This document shows positions 5,896 through 13,844 of a stretch of 13,844 nucleotides of DNA, piece after piece. This DNA comes from Robiginitomaculum sp. (lineage in GTDB: Bacteria; Pseudomonadota; Alphaproteobacteria; Caulobacterales; Maricaulaceae), in NCBI GenBank assembly GCA_021647805.1, contig JAKITZ010000035.1, positions 1 to 13,844 of the forward strand, given 5' to 3'. A program made the position numbers and the translations under genes. Under the pieces are notes generated by a model. It ran no database searches, had not been told where the DNA came from, and saw nothing but the letters and a program-made list of their open reading frames with translations. Position 1 is the first letter of the stretch, and the number at the start of each line of letters is the position of its first letter.

Positions 5896-6976
5896 CTTCG
5901 CCAGACAATGCCGCTAGTTTACGCGCTTGGTCTTCGGCCAACAAAGCGTCAACCACATCAGCCAAAGCATCGCCAGTAATGATTTTGGGTAAATTATGAA
6001 TGGTCAAATTGATCCTATGATCACTAACCCTTCCTTGCGGGTAATTATAGGTTCGTATCTTCTCTGAACGATCGCCAGAGCCGACTTGGTCTTTGCGCTC
6101 AGCAGCCATTGCTGCATCAGCTATCGCTCGCTCACGATCATACAATCTGGCCTTTAATACCAACATGGCTTTGGCGCGGTTCTTGTGCTGTGACTTCTCG
6201 TCTTGCTGGCTGGCGGTAATTCCGGTGGGAAGGTGGGTGATTCGCACAGCCGAATCAGTAGTATTGACCGATTGCCCGCCGGGCCCCGAAGCCCTAAAAA
6301 TATCCACCCGCAGGTCTTTGTCCTCAAGCACAATGTCCACGTCTTCTGGTTCTGGTAATACGGCAACCGTAGCCGCCGAAGTATGAACCCGCCCTTGGGT
6401 TTCAGTGTCTGGCACTCTTTGCACGCGATGTACGCCGCTTTCAAACTTAAAACGGCCGTAAACGCCGCTTCCGGTAATGTTGGCTACGATCTCCTTATAG
6501 CCACCATGGTCGCCAGCGGTTGAGGAAACCGGACTTAGTTTAAAGCCTTCTAATTGGGCAAAACGCTGGTACATGCGAAACAGATCACCAGCAAATAATG
6601 CCGCTTCATCGCCGCCGGTTCCAGCTCTTATTTCTAACATTACCGGTGCATCATCGTCCTTGTCTTTTGGCAATAACAATAACTGCATCTGGTGTTCTAG
6701 CTTAGGTAAAGCGCCCAGCAATTCACGTCTTTCGTCTGTGGCCATTTCGCGCATTTCTGCATCAGTTTCAGCATCAGCCAACAATTCATCTAGGTCGGTT
6801 ATCTCTTGGTGTAATTGTTGTAATGCGCGCGCTGCATCAACAACTGGCGTTAATGCTGCATGTTCCTTGGAAAGTGTAACAATTTCAACCGGGTCAGTTA
6901 CAACACCCATTCGAGCTTCTACTTCGTCAAATCGATCAATGACCTGAGCCAATCTTTCTGCGGATATTATGCTCAT
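5882..6976 (-). CDS. prfA: Peptide chain release factor 1
   Basis: RF1 recognises UAA and UAG stop codons on the ribosome and triggers hydrolysis of peptidyl-tRNA. The 364-residue product has the usual helical N-terminal domain, then GTGGDEAALFAGDLFRMY, and the stop-codon loop VPDTETQG with the P-x-T tripeptide as PDT (189-191). The catalytic GGQ is at 233-235 within SGPGGQSVN. The P-x-T tripeptide separates it from RF2, which has SPF. E. coli has PAT, and Asp in the middle position is a variant I associate with alphaproteobacteria. AAAGAGG lies 7 bases before ATG 6976. It overlaps ispG by 4 bp (ATGA) and prmC by 14 bp. Confidence 0.97.
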   Translation of the reverse strand: MSIISAERLAQVIDRFDEVEARMGVVTDPVEIVTLSKEHAALTPVVDAARALQQLHQEITDLDELLADAETDAEMREMATDERRELLGALPKLEHQMQLLLLPKDKDDDAPVMLEIRAGTGGDEAALFAGDLFRMYQRFAQLEGFKLSPVSSTAGDHGGYKEIVANITGSGVYGRFKFESGVHRVQRVPDTETQGRVHTSAATVAVLPEPEDVDIVLEDKDLRVDIFRASGPGGQSVNTTDSAVRITHLPTGITASQQDEKSQHKNRAKAMLVLKARLYDRERAIADAAMAAERKDQVGSGDRSEKIRTYNYPQGRVSDHRINLTIHNLPKIITGDALADVVDALLAEDQARKLAALSGEDAGI

Positions 6977-8094
6977 TTTGCAGCCTCTTTACGCAATTCA
7001 CTTGCCCTAGTTTCAACCATTTCCACCAAATGTTCTATCATGTCTTCATTGCTGGTTTTATGGTCTTGTTTGCCAGCAACATAAACCATTCCTGATCCAG
7101 CACCACCACCAGTAAACCCATAATCAGTAAACATTGCTTCACCGGGGCCATTTACCACACAACCAATGATCGAAAGAGTGATCGGTTCCACAATGTGCTC
7201 TAATCTCTGTTCGAGAATTTCCACCGTTTTGATCACATCAAAACCTTGTCTGGCACAAGATGGACAAGCAATTATGTTCAAACCCCTTGTACGAAGACCT
7301 AAGCTTTTAAGAATATCAAACCCGACTTTGACCTCTTCTACCGGATCAGCAGACAATGACACTCTAATGGTGTCACCAATGCCAGCCCATAATAGGCTCG
7401 AAATACCAAAAGTAGACTTTACCGTTCCAACTCGCCTCCCACCAGCCTCGGTGACCCCTAAATGCAAAGGGCAATCCACAGCTTCGGATAATTGTTGGTA
7501 AGCGGCAATAGTCAAAAACGGATCAGAGGCTTTTACTGATATTTTGTAGCGCTGAAAATCATGATCTTCGAGAATACGTACATGGCGCAAAGCACTTTCA
7601 ACCATGGCTTCGGGACACGGTTCGCGATACTTCTCAAGCAGGTCACGCTCTAATGAGCCGCCATTTACACCAATACGAATGGCACAATCATTGTCTTTGG
7701 CTGCTTGAATGACATCGCTAACCCGATCATTACTGCCAATGTTCCCCGGGTTGATCCGCAAACAAGCCGCCCCAGCTTCAGCAGCTTCAATGCCTCTTTT
7801 GTAATGAAAATGTATATCCGCCACCAACGGGACTGGCGATTCTTGAACGATTTGCGAGAACGCTTGCGTTGAAGCCGTATCAGGACACGAAACCCGTACC
7901 AGATCTGCACCGGCATCTGCTAACTCTACTATCTGCTCGACCGTAGCCTTAACATCAGAAGTCAAAGTATTGGTCATTGACTGCACAGAGATAGGAGCGT
8001 CACCACCTATCGGTAAGCCGCCAACCATAATTTGCCTTGATGCCCGCCGCTTAATGGCTCGCCACGGACGAATGCTATGCAGTTCTTCAGACAC
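6973..8094 (-). CDS. ispG: 4-hydroxy-3-methylbut-2-enyl diphosphate synthase (IspG/GcpE)
   Basis: IspG is the iron-sulfur enzyme that converts methylerythritol cyclodiphosphate to HMBPP in the MEP isoprenoid pathway. The 373-residue product begins with the TIM-barrel part (VGGLPIGG, PISVQSMTNT, VADIHFHY, RINPGNIG, KASD). The C-terminal part carries the cluster ligands Cys277 and Cys280 (ACPSC), Cys312 (GCVVNGPGE) and Glu319. All four ligands are present. The start is a GTG at 8094; the next in-frame ATG would remove 22 residues of the conserved N terminus. GGAA lies about 6 bases before the GTG. It lies 66 bp after the rodZ-like gene, the same pairing seen in E. coli, and overlaps prfA by 4 bp. 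Confidence 0.97.
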   Translation of the reverse strand: MSEELHSIRPWRAIKRRASRQIMVGGLPIGGDAPISVQSMTNTLTSDVKATVEQIVELADAGADLVRVSCPDTASTQAFSQIVQESPVPLVADIHFHYKRGIEAAEAGAACLRINPGNIGSNDRVSDVIQAAKDNDCAIRIGVNGGSLERDLLEKYREPCPEAMVESALRHVRILEDHDFQRYKISVKASDPFLTIAAYQQLSEAVDCPLHLGVTEAGGRRVGTVKSTFGISSLLWAGIGDTIRVSLSADPVEEVKVGFDILKSLGLRTRGLNIIACPSCARQGFDVIKTVEILEQRLEHIVEPITLSIIGCVVNGPGEAMFTDYGFTGGGAGSGMVYVAGKQDHKTSNEDMIEHLVEMVETRASELRKEAAK

Positions 8095-8160
8095 AGTTTT
8101 TCCAAGCCCTTGTGGTTCAAGAAATAATTACTGCAGAAGTGGGAGTTAATTTAGGCTGCG

Positions 8161-8724
8161 TCAACCGTCTGTCGCTGCAATCTGCTCTGGTAAGGCAGGC
8201 TTAACATTTATTGCCGGGATATTTTGCAATTCTGAACCTTGCGACCAATTGCCAAGCATTTCCGGAACCGCAGGAACATGGTTTTGGGTGGCCATGCTTC
8301 GTTGCCCAAACCAACTTGCCAAAGCAAGCATACCGATCAAGGCTACAGTTAAACCAAACCCGCGAGGTACACTAAATTTAAGCCAAAACGGTGGTGCCTT
8401 GATCAAAATATCACGGTGCTTAGTGGTGGTTGTCGTTCCATCGGCCTTAAAATGATCAACACTTTGTTGAGCATTAAGACCCAGGTAATCAGCATAACAA
8501 CGGACAAATCCTAATGTGTATGTCTGGTGCGGTAGAGAGGCGCGATCCATTTCTTCGATGGCTTTTAAATATTCGGTACTAATTTTCAAATCAGCAGAAA
8601 CTTGGAACAACTCTAAACCAGCACGCAATCTGGCTTCATGTAAGGATCGCCCAATACAAATACTTTCGCATGGCAAATTTATTTCAGATTTTCCTGTTCC
8701 GGAAAACACACCCGTTGCATCCAT
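8161..8724 (-). CDS. RodZ-like helix-turn-helix membrane protein, short form
   Basis: RodZ proteins link MreB filaments to the cell membrane and help set rod shape. Residues about 25-85 form the HTH_25-type domain, with GRSLHEARLRAGL, ISTEYLKAIEE and the YTLGFVRCYADYLGL block typical of RodZ. A single membrane segment follows at about 122-140 (GLTVALIGMLALASWF), then only about 45 Pro/Ala-rich residues. Typical RodZ proteins exceed 300 residues and end in a periplasmic DUF4115 domain, which is absent here. The position before ispG supports the family. ATG 8724 is preferred because AAGAG is 8 bases upstream; ATG 8730 is only 2 bases from it. A cytoplasm-facing regulator role instead of a shape role is possible. 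Confidence 0.8.
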   Translation of the reverse strand: MDATGVFSGTGKSEINLPCESICIGRSLHEARLRAGLELFQVSADLKISTEYLKAIEEMDRASLPHQTYTLGFVRCYADYLGLNAQQSVDHFKADGTTTTTKHRDILIKAPPFWLKFSVPRGFGLTVALIGMLALASWFGQRSMATQNHVPAVPEMLGNWSQGSELQNIPAINVKPALPEQIAATDG

Positions 8725-8730
8725 AATCAT

Positions 8731-8850
8731 TGCTCTTAATAATCTTTTCGCCTAAACTAGTATAGGCAACCCCCGTGGTTAGCACGTCTTTTGCAGCCTC
8801 AGCCGTGAATAAAAGCTTAATTACTGAATCAATACAAGGGGTTCAGGGTG
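8731..8850 (-). promoter_or_regulatory. Spacer holding the presumed rodZ-ispG-prfA-prmC promoter
   Basis: The ptsP terminator lies just upstream of this spacer, so the rodZ-led operon should start its own transcription here. TATACT on the minus strand (8764-8759) is the best -10 box. No good -35 lies at the right distance, so the exact site is uncertain. Confidence 0.3.
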
Positions 8851-8880
8851 AAAAAACCTTATTACCCATAATTAAAGGTT
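8851..8880 (-). terminator. Intrinsic terminator overlapping the ptsP stop codon
   Basis: On the minus strand AACCTT (8880-8875) pairs with AAGGTT, and ATTA pairs with TAAT closer to the TGGG loop. A 2-base bulge separates the two stem parts, and a T-run ends at 8851. The left arm includes the last ptsP codons, and the stop codon is inside the hairpin. Confidence 0.65.
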
Positions 8881-11124
8881 GATTTTCTCGGATTTAGCGA
8901 ATGTTAGCAGTTTTTTGCGTAAATCTGGATCATCTTCACTCAACCATACCTTAAGCTGGTTAGATAATACACTGATATCGAGTGACAAAACCAGTTGTTT
9001 TAGTGGGCCAATTGCCGAAGCTGTCACTGATAACTGCCTAAACCCGAGTGCCAGCAAAAGGGCAGCATCTGCTCGTCTACCGGCCATTTCACCACAAATT
9101 GACACGGGAACATTATACTTCTTTGCTGTATCAACTATTTGTCGCAACATTAAAACTGCACCTATGTGTAATGGGTCATACCGCTCTGACACTCTTATAT
9201 TTTCTCTATCAGCAGCAAAAAAGTATTGCATTAAATCGTTAGCGCCAACAGAAATGAAATCTGTATGCGGTAACAATCGATCCAATTGCCAAATCATTGC
9301 TGGTGTCTCGATCATACAACCAATTTTTAGTTCTGCCGGTAAATTAGTATGCCCAAACCGCTTTAACCTTTGCACCTCTTTCTTCAATAACTCCTTGGCC
9401 TGCAAAAACTCATTAACCGTAGAAACCAAAGGGAACATAACTTGTAAGGTTTTGCCGCCGGCAGCAGTAAGTAAAGCCCTTAATTGATAACGAAACATAC
9501 CTGGCCGGTCTATGGCCATACGAATAGCTCGCCAGCCAAGTGCCGGATTTGACTCACGAGCATGAGACACATAAGGCAATACTTTGTCCCCACCCAAATC
9601 AAGAGTACGGAAAATTACTGGCTTATCTTTAGCTATTTTGAAAACATCAGAATATAGTTCTGTTAATTGCTGTTGCTTTGGTAACTGGTCTGCCAATAAA
9701 AACTGAAACTCTGTACGAAACAATCCAATGCCATCAGCGCCGGTGGTTTCAAGTTGCGGTAAATCAATTTTTAGACCGGCATTTAGAAGTAATTCAACCC
9801 GTTGCCCGTCTGTCGAGATGGCCGGTTGATCTTTGAGTTTAGAGAAAACAGCACGTTGTTGCTGGCGAACCCGCAAACGCTCAATAAAGCTTTCTTTAGT
9901 TTCGCTATTTGGACGAATTTGTAATGATCCGGCCTCGGCATCAACTAAAAGTATGTTACCTTCTGAAATTGCAGCAAGTAGACTAGGCAATGCCCCAACA
10001 ACGGGTAAGCGCATTGCGCCTGCAACAATCGCTGCATGAGATGTTCGAGACCCTTCTTCTAAGACCAAGCCTCGAAGCTTGCTACGATCCAGTTCAAGTA
10101 ATTCTGCTGGCCCGATATTACGCGCCACTAAAATAGTGTCTTTTGGTAAATCAAAAGTAACCTCTTCACCCAAATGACGCAATAACCGGTTACTTAAGTC
10201 TTCTAGGTCGTGTAATCGTTCTCGTAAATATGGGTCTTTCGCTCGCAATAAACGGTGGCGGTATTCCCCGCGCACTCTTTCAACAGCAGCTTCTGCGGTA
10301 AGTCCGGCATTTACTGCCTTGGATAACCGATCAACCCAGCTTTGATCATGGGCAAACATGCGATAGGCATTCATTACTTCTCTGGTTGGTTCGCCAAACG
10401 CATGACCTTTACCGGCAAATAGCTGATCTAGTGACTTACGTAAGCCATCTAAGGCTATCAGCATGGAAGTCATCTCAACTTCGGGGTCTTCTGCTATTCG
10501 TGATTCGCCCACTATGTGCGGCTCAAACAACACCGCTTGACCCATTGCCAATCCAGATACGACACTCTTGCCTAATATAGTTAGTGGTTGCAAAGGTCGC
10601 ACCGGAACCCCTGCCAGTTCTTCGTGGCTTAGAAGTTCTCCGGAGGCTACAATTTCTGCCAAAACCATGGCCACGTTTTGCAATGCTTCTACTGCATCTT
10701 GTGAAAACAATCTCTCTTGGTTATCTTGTACTACCAAAACGCCCAGCAACCGTCTGGCGCGTAAAATGGGAACACCTAAAAAAGAGATAAAATCTTGCTC
10801 CATGGTTTCAGGTTGAAATGAAAATGCCTGATGTTCTTGTGCGTTCTTTACGTGTAGCGGGCTAAGCTTTTTGGCAACCTCTCCAACTAAACCCTCATTA
10901 GGTGCTAATTTGGTTTTGTGAATTGCTTCGGCGGCTAGTCCTTTTGTTGCCCACAGCTCCATTGTATCGTCTGCATGCCGTAAATAAATAGAACAAACCT
11001 GTGCATGCATATTATCGGCAATTATTGATACTAGCTTTTGCAGACGCGGCCCGGCCTCGTCGCGCATTGCCATAATATCGCGAATTTGCCGTAACATGTT
11101 TTTTGGAGCAGATGATTGAATCAT
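8872..11124 (-). CDS. ptsP: Nitrogen-PTS phosphoenolpyruvate phosphotransferase (enzyme I-Ntr)
   Basis: EI-Ntr takes phosphate from phosphoenolpyruvate and passes it to NPr, the first step of the regulatory nitrogen PTS. The 750-residue protein starts with a GAF sensor domain (about 20-160), which in relatives binds nitrogen-status ligands. The PEP-utilising N-terminal domain (about 185-320) follows. The swivelling domain has the active His363 in GSRTSHAAIVAGA. The C-terminal barrel shows GIGLFRTEF (about 466-474), FRTLDLGGDK, GCMIETPAM (about 602-610), SVGANDLMQYFFAADREN and the Cys in SICGEMAG (about 677). The GAF domain and the length separate it from sugar-PTS enzyme I. ATG 11124 overlaps the lysC stop by 4 bp, so the two are probably translated together. 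Confidence 0.96.
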   Translation of the reverse strand: MIQSSAPKNMLRQIRDIMAMRDEAGPRLQKLVSIIADNMHAQVCSIYLRHADDTMELWATKGLAAEAIHKTKLAPNEGLVGEVAKKLSPLHVKNAQEHQAFSFQPETMEQDFISFLGVPILRARRLLGVLVVQDNQERLFSQDAVEALQNVAMVLAEIVASGELLSHEELAGVPVRPLQPLTILGKSVVSGLAMGQAVLFEPHIVGESRIAEDPEVEMTSMLIALDGLRKSLDQLFAGKGHAFGEPTREVMNAYRMFAHDQSWVDRLSKAVNAGLTAEAAVERVRGEYRHRLLRAKDPYLRERLHDLEDLSNRLLRHLGEEVTFDLPKDTILVARNIGPAELLELDRSKLRGLVLEEGSRTSHAAIVAGAMRLPVVGALPSLLAAISEGNILLVDAEAGSLQIRPNSETKESFIERLRVRQQQRAVFSKLKDQPAISTDGQRVELLLNAGLKIDLPQLETTGADGIGLFRTEFQFLLADQLPKQQQLTELYSDVFKIAKDKPVIFRTLDLGGDKVLPYVSHARESNPALGWRAIRMAIDRPGMFRYQLRALLTAAGGKTLQVMFPLVSTVNEFLQAKELLKKEVQRLKRFGHTNLPAELKIGCMIETPAMIWQLDRLLPHTDFISVGANDLMQYFFAADRENIRVSERYDPLHIGAVLMLRQIVDTAKKYNVPVSICGEMAGRRADAALLLALGFRQLSVTASAIGPLKQLVLSLDISVLSNQLKVWLSEDDPDLRKKLLTFAKSEKINL

Positions 11125-12341
11125 GTTGAAGTTTTATCCAGTCCGTAGGCAAAATGCAGCGCCTTAACAGCACTTTCTATCATATGTTCTGGCATCAACG
11201 CGCTGATTCTCAATTCTGATGTTGCTACAGCGTGCATTGCAATGTTTGCCTCGGCAAGAGCGCGAAAGAATATCTCAAGCATTCCTGATTGTGAACGCAA
11301 CCCAAGGCCAACAACAGAGACCTTGGTCATTTCCTGTACAGAATTCAAATTTTGATACAACCCACTCAAACCATCAGACCTTACAACGCTTAAAGCCCGG
11401 TCATGATCCAATTTTGAAGTTGCAAATACTAAGTTTGATAAGCCAGTTTGACGAGTAGAGCTTTGAACCACGAGATCAATGTTGATTTTCTTTTTAGCTA
11501 AAGCAGAAAATAATTGTTGCATACTATCTATGCCACCAGCCAGCCCCATCAAGCTAATTTGCGATACATCTCTTGAATATGTTACCCCGCTGACCAAATG
11601 AGTTTCCAATCCCTTAGCAATTACAGTTCCACTGCCGGCCTTGAAAGTAGAAAGCACCCGTAATGGCATTTGCTCTGACATTGCCAGCTCCACCGAACGG
11701 CTATGAAGAACTTTGGTACCGCTTGAGGCTAATTCCAACATCTCTTCGGGTGAAAGCTCAGGAATTAATTTTGCATTTTTCTCAATTGCCGGATCTGCAG
11801 TAAAAACACCTGCGACATCAGTGTAAATATCACAACGATCTGCCTGAATTGCCGTGGCCAGCGCCACGGCAGAAACATCGGATCCTCCACGACCCAAAGT
11901 GGTAATGCGACACTCTTTGGTCACACCCTGAAAGCCGGTCATAACCGCTACTTCACCAGCTTTTAGACTATCACATAGATCACCTGTTCGCGCCTCTATA
12001 ATCCGGGCTTCTCCATGGTTGTCATCGGTAATTAACCCGGCTTGCCAGCCATTCCAACTACGCGCCTTTAATCCCATTTCACGTAGTATAATTACCAATA
12101 AACCGGCATTGATTTGCTCTCCAGATGATAAAATTAAGTCTGTTTCATCAAGGTGTTTGGATTTTTCATCAACCTCAGAGATTTTTTTGCTTAATTCTGC
12201 GGTCATGCCAGAAGGTGCAGATATTACTACGGCCACTTCATCGCCGCTGTTTAATTGTCTGGCTACATGCTTGGCGCAAAGCCGCAAAGCATCAGTGTTT
12301 GCGCTTGAAGTTCCTCCAAATTTCATGACTATACGTGCCAT
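11121..12341 (-). CDS. lysC: Aspartate kinase
   Basis: LysC phosphorylates aspartate, the first step toward lysine, threonine, methionine and diaminopimelate. The 406-residue product starts with the kinase motif MKFGGTS (residues 6-12). ISAPSGMT, LSSGEQI and the TLGRGGSD nucleotide/aspartate site follow, then YTDVAGVFTADP. Two C-terminal ACT regions, one near VSQISLMGL and one near MTKVSVVGLG, are the sites of allosteric feedback by lysine or threonine in the family. I chose ATG 12341 because the family begins at KFGG and AAAGGGA lies just upstream. A longer frame to 12392 would run into the upstream repeat. An internal start making a separate regulatory subunit occurs in some relatives; nothing here proves it. 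Confidence 0.95.
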   Translation of the reverse strand: MARIVMKFGGTSSANTDALRLCAKHVARQLNSGDEVAVVISAPSGMTAELSKKISEVDEKSKHLDETDLILSSGEQINAGLLVIILREMGLKARSWNGWQAGLITDDNHGEARIIEARTGDLCDSLKAGEVAVMTGFQGVTKECRITTLGRGGSDVSAVALATAIQADRCDIYTDVAGVFTADPAIEKNAKLIPELSPEEMLELASSGTKVLHSRSVELAMSEQMPLRVLSTFKAGSGTVIAKGLETHLVSGVTYSRDVSQISLMGLAGGIDSMQQLFSALAKKKINIDLVVQSSTRQTGLSNLVFATSKLDHDRALSVVRSDGLSGLYQNLNSVQEMTKVSVVGLGLRSQSGMLEIFFRALAEANIAMHAVATSELRISALMPEHMIESAVKALHFAYGLDKTST

Positions 12342-12380
12342 GTATCTCTGTTCCCTTTGCCGCCTAGTGTGTATATACTC

Positions 12381-12482
12381 CATCGACCACAAAAAGTGGA
12401 CACCGGTTTTTGGTTAAGTTGATGGATCCAGAAGATAAACTATACTAAAAATACGGTTTAATTCAATATTTTTAGTATAGTT
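12381..12482 (+). repeat. Two-hairpin intergenic element, copy 2 (lysC/ubiG spacer)
   Basis: Hairpin I has arms CATCGAC (12381-12387) and GTTGATG (12418-12424) and an inner stem around the loop ACA. Hairpin II is a perfect 16-bp inverted repeat, AACTATACTAAAAATA (12438-12453) with its complement (12467-12482). It has a 13-base loop containing the same GTTTAATTCA as copy 1. TTGATG (12419-12424) and TATACT (12441-12446), 16 bp apart, could drive ubiG. The mirror-image TATACT (12479-12474) faces lysC. Orientation and distance to the next + strand gene match copy 1. This is the only regulatory-looking sequence between the divergent genes. Confidence 0.85.
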
Positions 12483-12498
12483 ACGTTAATCGTAAAAC

Positions 12499-13275
12499 AT
12501 GGGGTATCACATGGCACAGCCAAACCCAAAGACTGAATTGTCTTCGGCCAGTATTGATAGTAAAGAAATTGCCAAATTTGCGGCAATGGCAGATAGTTGG
12601 TGGGATCCAAACGGCAAATTCAAGCCATTGCACCAGTTTAATCCTGTAAGGTTGGCTTTTATTCGCCGGCAATTACTTGAGCATTTCAACCTAAACACCC
12701 GTGAACGCCAGCCACTTTGCGGCTTGCGACTGCTTGATATTGGCTGTGGTGGCGGCCTGTTATCGGTGCCAATGGCCAGATTGGGTGCAGATGTAATCGC
12801 GGTTGACGCAGCCTTGACCAATGTCAAAGCGGCAAAACATCATGCTCAGAAAATTGGGCTTGATATAGATTTTCGCCACAGCACCTCAGAAGCATTGTTA
12901 GAAACCCAAGAAAAGCCATTTGATATTATTTTGAACATGGAAGTTATCGAGCATACCGCTGATCGTAATTCTTTTCTTAACTCTTGTGCACAATTACTAG
13001 CGCCCAATGGAATTATGATTGTCGCCACATTGAACCGAACCCCAAAAGCCAGAGCATTGGCTATTTTTGCCGCAGAACAAATATTGCGTTGGGTACCGCC
13101 CGGTACCCATGAATATGATAAGCTGGTTCGTCCCGACGAAATACGCAAACCACTGGAACGCTTTGGTCTTGTTATAGAGGGGCCTTTTGGGGTTTCTTTT
13201 AATCCTCTTACTCGAGTGTGGTCAGAAAGCCACGACGTTTCAATAAATTATATGATGGTGGCAAAAAGAAGCTAG
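12499..13275 (+). CDS. ubiG: Ubiquinone biosynthesis O-methyltransferase
   Basis: UbiG/Coq3 performs the two O-methylations of the ubiquinone ring, using S-adenosylmethionine. The 258-residue product has FAAMADSWWDPNGKFKPLH near the start. SAM motif I is LLDIGCGGG (78-86), followed by DVIAVDA and MEVIEH. The family block LNRTPKARALAIFAAE...WVPPGTHEYDK comes next, then NPLTRVWS near the end. These identify UbiG rather than a general class I methyltransferase. Two starts are possible: ATG 12499 has no clear ribosome binding site, while ATG 12511 has GGGG 6 bases upstream and would give 254 residues. It is divergent from lysC and probably transcribed from the element just upstream. Confidence 0.96.
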   Translation: MGYHMAQPNPKTELSSASIDSKEIAKFAAMADSWWDPNGKFKPLHQFNPVRLAFIRRQLLEHFNLNTRERQPLCGLRLLDIGCGGGLLSVPMARLGADVIAVDAALTNVKAAKHHAQKIGLDIDFRHSTSEALLETQEKPFDIILNMEVIEHTADRNSFLNSCAQLLAPNGIMIVATLNRTPKARALAIFAAEQILRWVPPGTHEYDKLVRPDEIRKPLERFGLVIEGPFGVSFNPLTRVWSESHDVSINYMMVAKRS

Positions 13276-13357
13276 TTCATGTTTACATTGGTGACTTGAA
13301 ATAAGCCTTATGATACCACATGTTTTATCACCAACCATTTTTGCAAAGGTGTTTTAC

Positions 13358-13844
13358 GTGCGAATAATTTTTACAATCATCTTGCTCTTTCCTGTATTCA
13401 CGCTTGGCGCGTGTTCGACACGTGCCACGGATGATCCGTTATCTGGATATAACCATCGAATGTTTAATGGTAATAAAGCTATTGATCAGGCAATGTTTGA
13501 ACCAATTGCCAAAGGCTATCGCCGAGCAACACCAGAGCCAATTCGTGGCTCGGTAAATAATGCATTGGCTAATTTACGAGCGCCAACTGATCTTTTGAAT
13601 AATATTTTACAAGGTAAAATTGGCGCAGCGGTAAATACCACCGTCAGATTTGGAATAAACTCAACCATCGGAGTTGCCGGACTGTTCGATACGGCCACAG
13701 ATATGGGTATTGCGGCAAAACCAGAGGACTTTGGTCAAACCCTTGCTGTTTGGGGTGTTGGCAGCGGGCCATATGTGGTTCTACCGTTTTTTGGCTCCTC
13801 GAATAGTAGAGATTCTGTTGGCTTAGTTGTTGATGTGGTTACTC
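13358..13844 (+). CDS. mlaA: MlaA-type outer-membrane lipoprotein, 5' part
   Basis: MlaA (VacJ) sits in the outer membrane and removes misplaced phospholipids from its outer leaflet for return by the Mla system. The first 162 residues are in the window and the gene runs off the end. A lipoprotein signal peptide is visible: a start followed by RIIFTIILLFPVFT and the lipobox LGAC, with the lipidated Cys at about residue 19. Family blocks follow: DPLSGYNHRMFNGN, KGYRRATPEPIRGSVNNALANLRAPTDLLNN, ARF-like VRFGINSTIGVAGLFD, EDFGQTLAVWGVGSGPYVVLPFFGSSNSRDSVG. The start is a GTG with AAGG 8 bases upstream; another GTG is at 13349. TTGGTG (13288) and TGATAC (13311) may be its promoter. Confidence 0.93.
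   Translation, partial: MRIIFTIILLFPVFTLGACSTRATDDPLSGYNHRMFNGNKAIDQAMFEPIAKGYRRATPEPIRGSVNNALANLRAPTDLLNNILQGKIGAAVNTTVRFGINSTIGVAGLFDTATDMGIAAKPEDFGQTLAVWGVGSGPYVVLPFFGSSNSRDSVGLVVDVVT

Noticed and set aside
12342..12392. N-terminal extension of lysC by 17 residues
   Set aside because: It would start inside the two-hairpin element and precede the conserved MKFGGTS start; a good ribosome binding site supports 12341.
1..13844. CRISPR array, integrase, transposase, toxin-antitoxin or defence genes
   Set aside because: No spaced direct repeats and no such protein family appear in any of the six frames.

Overview
The window looks like chromosomal DNA from an AT-leaning alphaproteobacterium. 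The evidence is the gene order lysC-ptsP / rodZ-ispG-prfA-prmC / DUF4167, the alphaproteobacterial DUF4167 protein itself, intergenic palindromes of types I know from Rhizobiales and relatives, and isoprenoid (ispG), ubiquinone (ubiG) and sulfolipid (sqdB) genes typical of that group. Nothing points to a phage, a plasmid or a CRISPR system. The accessory interest lies in the intergenic DNA.

Left part (1-2600, + strand): the 3' end of galU (UDP-glucose pyrophosphorylase), then a two-hairpin repeat element, then sqdB (UDP-sulfoquinovose synthase). GalU makes UDP-glucose, the direct substrate of SqdB, so the pair outlines the start of sulfolipid (SQDG) synthesis. A single-domain cold-shock protein gene with a long leader and a strong terminator follows.

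Middle part (2600-4140): about 680 bp without a convincing protein gene. It holds palindromic repeats and a possible short + strand transcript ending in a terminator. The minus-strand DUF4167 gene comes next. Its upstream spacer carries a second possible + strand small RNA with a good intrinsic terminator, antisense in direction to both neighbours.

Right-centre (4141-12341, minus strand): two transcription units. lysC (aspartokinase) and ptsP (nitrogen-PTS enzyme I) overlap by 4 bp and end in a terminator that includes the ptsP stop codon. Then rodZ-like, ispG, prfA and prmC follow tightly, with overlaps of 4 and 14 bp between the last three. An unrecognised basic membrane protein lies 51 bp after prmC. 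PrmC methylates the GGQ glutamine of the release factor encoded next to it.

Right end (12342-13844, + strand): a second copy of the two-hairpin element lies in the divergent lysC/ubiG spacer. ubiG follows, then the 5' part of mlaA, an outer-membrane lipoprotein gene of phospholipid transport. The two copies of the element (754-850 and 12381-12482) differ by changes that keep the hairpins paired. This is the most distinctive structure in the window.
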